A program made the translations under genes and the position numbers. The notes under the pieces were generated by a model. That model was not told where the DNA came from and did no database searches. It saw only the letters and a list, made by a program, of their open reading frames with translations. From assembly GCF_037038585.1 (NCBI RefSeq), contig NC_092525.1, positions 20,976,867 through 21,040,866 on the forward strand: DNA of 64,000 nt. The letters run 5' to 3'. Origin of the DNA: Patagioenas fasciata. Taxonomy: Eukaryota; Chordata; Aves; Columbiformes; Columbidae. This document shows positions 60,151 through 64,000 of the stretch, piece after piece. The first letter of the stretch is position 1. Each line of letters begins with the position of its first letter.

Positions 60151-61390
60151 TATGAAGGAAAGCTGCTGCTTCTGAAGCACATGCAAGGTACCAAATATTT
60201 ATGTTTATTTTTGCAGAGAGGACGCCTTCAGCCTGGGCATCCCCTGCAAGTCCAGCCATTCCCTTGGCCCGTGGTCCATGTTTGCAGTTCCCTCACCTAC
60301 TACTTGCAGAAGCTTTAAACTGGCAGCTGAGCCCTGCCCCAGCACTGACTGTCTTTCACAAGCCCCCTCTCCCCATTTGACATCCAAATTGAAGTCAGAC
60401 CCTTGACACATCATCAATTTTAGAGAGCGAGCAGGGAATCGGAGCCAGGTGTGAGGATGCTGGGGTCTGGGCATCTCTGTCTCTGCGGTCAGAGGGGAGA
60501 AACACATCAAGGAGGGTGAACTGTGAAGCCTTCTGGGAGGAAAAAGTAGCAAACAGGCGGCAGGGAAAAACCATAACTTATTTTCATGGCCTGGGAGCTC
60601 CTGTCATCTTCCCAGGGGTCTTCTTGTGGGATCACTTATTTTCTAGACTCAGGCACAAGAGCCTCTTATGCAGGTGGTGGTGAGGGCTGTCCATGTTCTC
60701 ACTTCTTCCTCTCCACCGGGTTACGAAACAATGTGGGTTTCTGAAGTTGGGCTTTTTTTTTTTTCTTCTTCCCAAGAAAAACCTTTGCTTTGTTTTTCCT
60801 TAATTTGCCCCAGATTTTCACGGCAGACTCCAACACTAAACAAACCAACCAGCAACCCAAAATCAATGTTCTTTTAGCTGGTTTAGTGGTTTCCTCAATG
60901 ACCCCACAGGAGACCGGGAGGGGAAGGGAGATGTTCCCATGGTACCCACTAAAGCAGCCTCCGCTGGGAAGGATAAATACCCACAACTCCAGGAAAACAT
61001 CCCTTTTCCTTGGGGAACAGGGTTCCCCTGTCCTCTCTGCTGCTTGTGCAGCTCCTTCACGGTATTACTAAAGGTCATCCAAGGACACATTATTCCTAGA
61101 AAGTTCCTTCTCCCCCGGGGCTTTACATCTCCCCTCACAATCTTTGCCCAGATTAGTATAATATTGAATAAATAAAACAAAAACAAGTCTATAAGGAAAT
61201 GAGGGTCTGAGACTCTCACAGATGCTCTGCTACTCAGAGGGTCCAGCCACAGGCAGTGGCCTGTGGGAAAGAACATCAGCCCCATATGGCATTACTGGAA
61301 GTTTTAATGGAACACAACCATAGGCAAACCCAGAAGACCCCACCTTCTGTTCGGCATCTGCCTTATCTGTTTTCTTAGCAGCCAGCTCAG
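60151..61390. other. Unique non-coding DNA
   Basis: No feature is recognised apart from a T12 run near 60752-60763. The 140-codon minus frame at 60863-61285 shows hydrophobic stretches but overlaps others and has no family match that I can recognise. Confidence 0.5.
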
Positions 61391-61505
61391 ATCATAGTAT
61401 CATTTCGGTTGGAAGAGACCCTTAAGATCATAAAGTCTAACCATAACCTAACTCTAGCACTAACCATTAAGAAACTCATCTATGCATCTTTTAAACACCT
61501 TTGGC
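61391..61505 (-). mobile_element. CR1 LINE tail fragment, inverted
   Basis: The minus-orientation CR1 3' end reads, on the plus strand, ATCATAGTATCATTTCGGTT, GGAAGAGACCCTTAAGATCA, TCTAACCATAACCTAACTCT, AGCACTAACCATTAAG and CATCTTTTAAACACCT. It matches the subfamily of the copy at 42010 (ATGATTCTATGATT tail). The first base pairs are degenerate. Confidence 0.92.
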
Positions 61506-63534
61506 ATGTATCTAGGCTGAAGGACATCCCAGGGACATCCTGACAAAGAGATTAGTTATTTCTACAGAAAATATTTACCCCCTGAACAAAAAGGACCTTT
61601 CCAGCCTAGAGGCCTGGTCCACCACGTGCCCTTGGAGACTGTCCCTGCAGCACAGCAGCTGCTGGGCACAGAAAGCTAGTAGAGCTGGTGGCCCCACATG
61701 GCATCCCTGGGGATGTTTGTGTGCGCCTGTCCATGAAGTCCTCTCCCAGGAACAGCTTGTCTCCAGGTTTGCTCTGCTCGCATCATGGTATAAACATCTG
61801 GGAAGGGGTGTACCACGGCACTCAGGCATCTTTGCTTCAAGAGATCCCCTTGGGAGCTGTATGAAAAATACTCCTTTTCCTTCTTGACTTCTGCTTGGCA
61901 GTTGTGTCAGCCACCCCATCACACACACAATCAGCACACAAATCCCGGCGACTTCGACCATCCCCGTCCGATGCTCTCAGTCTGGAAGTAGTTAATAGAT
62001 AAGGTGCTGGGAAATGGTGCTAAAAATATGCTGCATCGTTCCTCTGTGGAACATGACATGCCTTACACATTGCTTTTGCAGTGTGGTTCTGCAGACCAGC
62101 CCTTAACAGAACATGGTATTTTTTCTCCTCCACCTATTTCAACATCCCGAACAGCCACAGGCAATGGTTGGGTGCTCCCCCATCCTCTTGCAAGGCCAAA
62201 CATTCCCAGCTCCCTCAGCCCTCCTGGCAGGTTTTGCAACATTTGGCTATTTTGAAACCCCAAGATAAATTTCCAGGCCCATGTTTACAGCAAAAGGCTT
62301 GAAAACACAGATCCTAAACCCCGGAAGACAAATAGACACAACTCTAATTGCAATGTTATTCTAATCCCAACAATTTTAATTAAGTACTTGGGTACTTGAT
62401 GGGATTGTGCTTTTTGTTTTTTGTCCCCTGCCTTCTGGAAACACTTCCAGAAACACAAACAGTCTCAAGAGCTGGGGATGAAAATGGAAAATCAAGAAGT
62501 GCACAGAAAACACTAATTAAAATGGAACCAAACTGCTGAAAGCTCTGCATTTTCCCCGCCATGGTCCGATGTTTGGCTCGGCCGCTCCAAACTCGCCTCC
62601 TCACACTGCAATGGGAGCTCAGACTTTGGGAACAGGGACTATTCCTGTGCCAAACACCCAAAGGTGCTGGTCAAAGTATCCAACGGCTGTGGTGCAGCCA
62701 CAGGCTGCAGGGACCTCAACCATCCTTTTCCCTAAGGATGTAGCCTGGATGCTGCTGCCATCAGACGAGTGAAACAGCACTTGTTCCACAAAAAGCAGCC
62801 TCAAAACAGTTAATCCTAATTAGTCCAAAACAGCAGATATCATTCTTCATATTTTGGCAGTTCTCATATTGAGGGAAAAAAAAAAAAAAACACCACGTTT
62901 GTGTTCTTGGAGTCGGTCTGAACAATAAAATCAGATGCCAATTTTCTGGTCTAAATTAGGTGAAAGACCAGACTTTTTATCATAAGTGTGTGCCTGTGTG
63001 TGCTGTTCTGTTATATGTTTATTTTGCTCCTCTATGTATTTAGTACTGAAATCACAGGCTGCCCAGAGTATGCCACAGCCTGGCAGAGAAACACCACAGC
63101 CCCTTTGGAAATTGAGCCTGGCACCAGGAAAACACAAGACACTATCAATTGCAAGAGGAGATAATGTTAAAAGATAAACATAGAGTCAGTCATTGTCAGC
63201 GTATCAAGTGAAAAAGCCTTTCCGGGGTGTATGAATAAGAGTTTTAAACTTTTGTACTGGCTCAAGTGTCTTCATGTCTGATGCTGATTTCAGTGTGTGC
63301 TGAAAAACATCCAAGCCCTGGGCTTCAAAGAGGCTAAAATCAAATGGACTAATGGGTGCTAAAATGTCATGGGAAAAAAAACCAAACCAAACCAAAAATG
63401 AGGCTGGCACATCCATGGGACATTGTCCACTGTGAGCCCAGAGCCGAGATGCGGGCAGCATCACCCCCCATCAAAGGGAAGGGAAAAGAAAATACAAGTA
63501 CAATAAGCACGATTTCAGCTCGGCAAGCTCTTAC
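61506..63534. other. Unique non-coding DNA
   Basis: No exon is recognised with confidence. A 14- to 16-base A run lies near 62877-62891 and an A-CCAAA low-complexity run at 63374-63397. The minus-strand frame at 61575-61961 has no recognisable domain. Confidence 0.5.
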
Positions 63535-63645
63535 CATCTACTGAGATCAGCTGCAGGAGCCTGACCAGAGGAAAGCAATGCTGTGGTATCACCTCACTGC
63601 TGGGCAGATCCTGGAGACCACAGCCATCAGTGGCATATGGTATGC
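63535..63645 (-). other. Candidate internal exon, minus strand
   Basis: On the minus strand a 111-nt segment is bounded by a pyrimidine-containing acceptor (GTGCCCTTTGTCAGCAG) and a good donor GATG|GTAAGAG (complement 63530-63534). One frame is open throughout and symmetric (phase 1 to phase 1), and contains DGCGLQDLPSSEVIPQ and VRLLQLISVDG. An alternative acceptor three bases upstream gives 114 nt. No protein family is recognised. Its end phase does not directly fit the open frame linking 45503 and 44443, so other exons would have to lie between if all belong to one transcript. Confidence 0.22.
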
Positions 63646-64000
63646 CTGCTGACAAAGGGCACAACACAACCTGTGTCACCCACCCAGGAAGGCACCGATC
63701 CCCATCCTTTTCTTTCCATGCAAATAAGGTTTTCATAATCTTGTTTTCATCAGTCATTTTCTTCAGATGTCACTAATTTTCAGAATAGGCGAGAGGATAC
63801 ACCAGACTCGCCGTCAGCACAGACGCCGACACGCAACAGAAACTGCCTGCAGTGGAACAGAAGATACAGCACAACCCAGCCAAAACGTGCCCGATTAATC
63901 AGCCAAATCAGGCAGCGGCAGCTCCGCTGGAAGGAGGATGCTCTCCATCCCAAACCCATCCTCTGGTCACCAATGAGGTGCACAGTTACAGGGAGAACTT
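63646..64000. other. Unique non-coding DNA at the window end
   Basis: No feature is recognised. A minus-strand frame at 63780-63983 has no motif, and the window ends without a repeat boundary. Confidence 0.45.

Noticed and set aside
1..64000. CRISPR array, operon, bacterial mobile element or viral gene cluster
   Set aside because: No regularly spaced direct repeats, no densely packed genes and no ribosome-binding-site architecture; the repeats are those of a bird genome.
1..64000. tRNA, rRNA or known microRNA genes
   Set aside because: No cloverleaf, rRNA core or familiar vertebrate microRNA seed-and-hairpin was recognised by eye. A covariance-model scan (tRNAscan-SE, Infernal) would be decisive.

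Overview
The window looks like unique, non-coding DNA from a bird nuclear genome. The main evidence is at least ten 5'-truncated copies of the CR1 (chicken repeat 1) LINE. They share the typical avian CR1 3' region: a block like CATGGCAGGGGTTGGACT, then GGTCCCTTCCAACCC, then a terminal ATTCTATGATTC-like repeat. There are no Alu or L1 sequences, interspersed repeats are sparse, and base composition is moderately AT-rich. Two worn MIR-like SINE fragments, one hAT-like palindromic element and one avian LTR-like fragment complete the repeat content. No bacterial, viral or organellar gene organisation is present.

Layout. Bases 1-5042 are unique, followed by a CR1 at 5043-5260. Bases 5261-15044 are unique and AT-rich, with a G-rich tract at 10342-10374. 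Two CR1s in opposite orientation lie at 15045-15215 and 15390-15692. A longer inverted CR1 lies at 18545-18985, and a CR1 tail at 20370-20442. Bases 20443-26944 include a TATA-like site at 24687, the longest open frame at 25392-25922, and an octamer/homeodomain-type site cluster at 26524-26554. A CR1 lies at 26945-27219. Bases 27220-36231 contain AT-rich conserved-element-like stretches and a (TnG) microsatellite at 32167-32273. An LTR-like fragment lies at 36232-36395 and a small CpG cluster near 37443-37615. A 188-bp palindromic hAT-like element lies at 40541-40728. A separate, almost perfect 63-bp hairpin lies at 41652-41714, and a CR1 at 42010-42350. Bases 42351-52835 hold the best splice-bounded exon candidates, on the minus strand near 44.4, 45.5 and 47.5 kb, plus a CpG-enriched patch at 50460-50790. 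CR1 fragments at 52836-53128, 54643-54745 and 61391-61505 and MIR-like fragments at 57040-57130 and 60050-60150 are spread over the remainder. One more minus-strand exon candidate lies at 63535-63645.

No protein-coding gene can be identified with confidence. The open frames are mostly what chance and alternative start codons give in vertebrate DNA. The simplest reading is an intergenic or long intronic stretch of an avian chromosome that may carry conserved regulatory elements and a few exons of an unrecognised minus-strand transcript. The most distinctive structures are the two inverted repeats within 1.2 kb (40541-40728 and 41652-41714) and the splice-bounded exon candidates at 44443-44501 and 45503-45605, which share a compatible reading frame.
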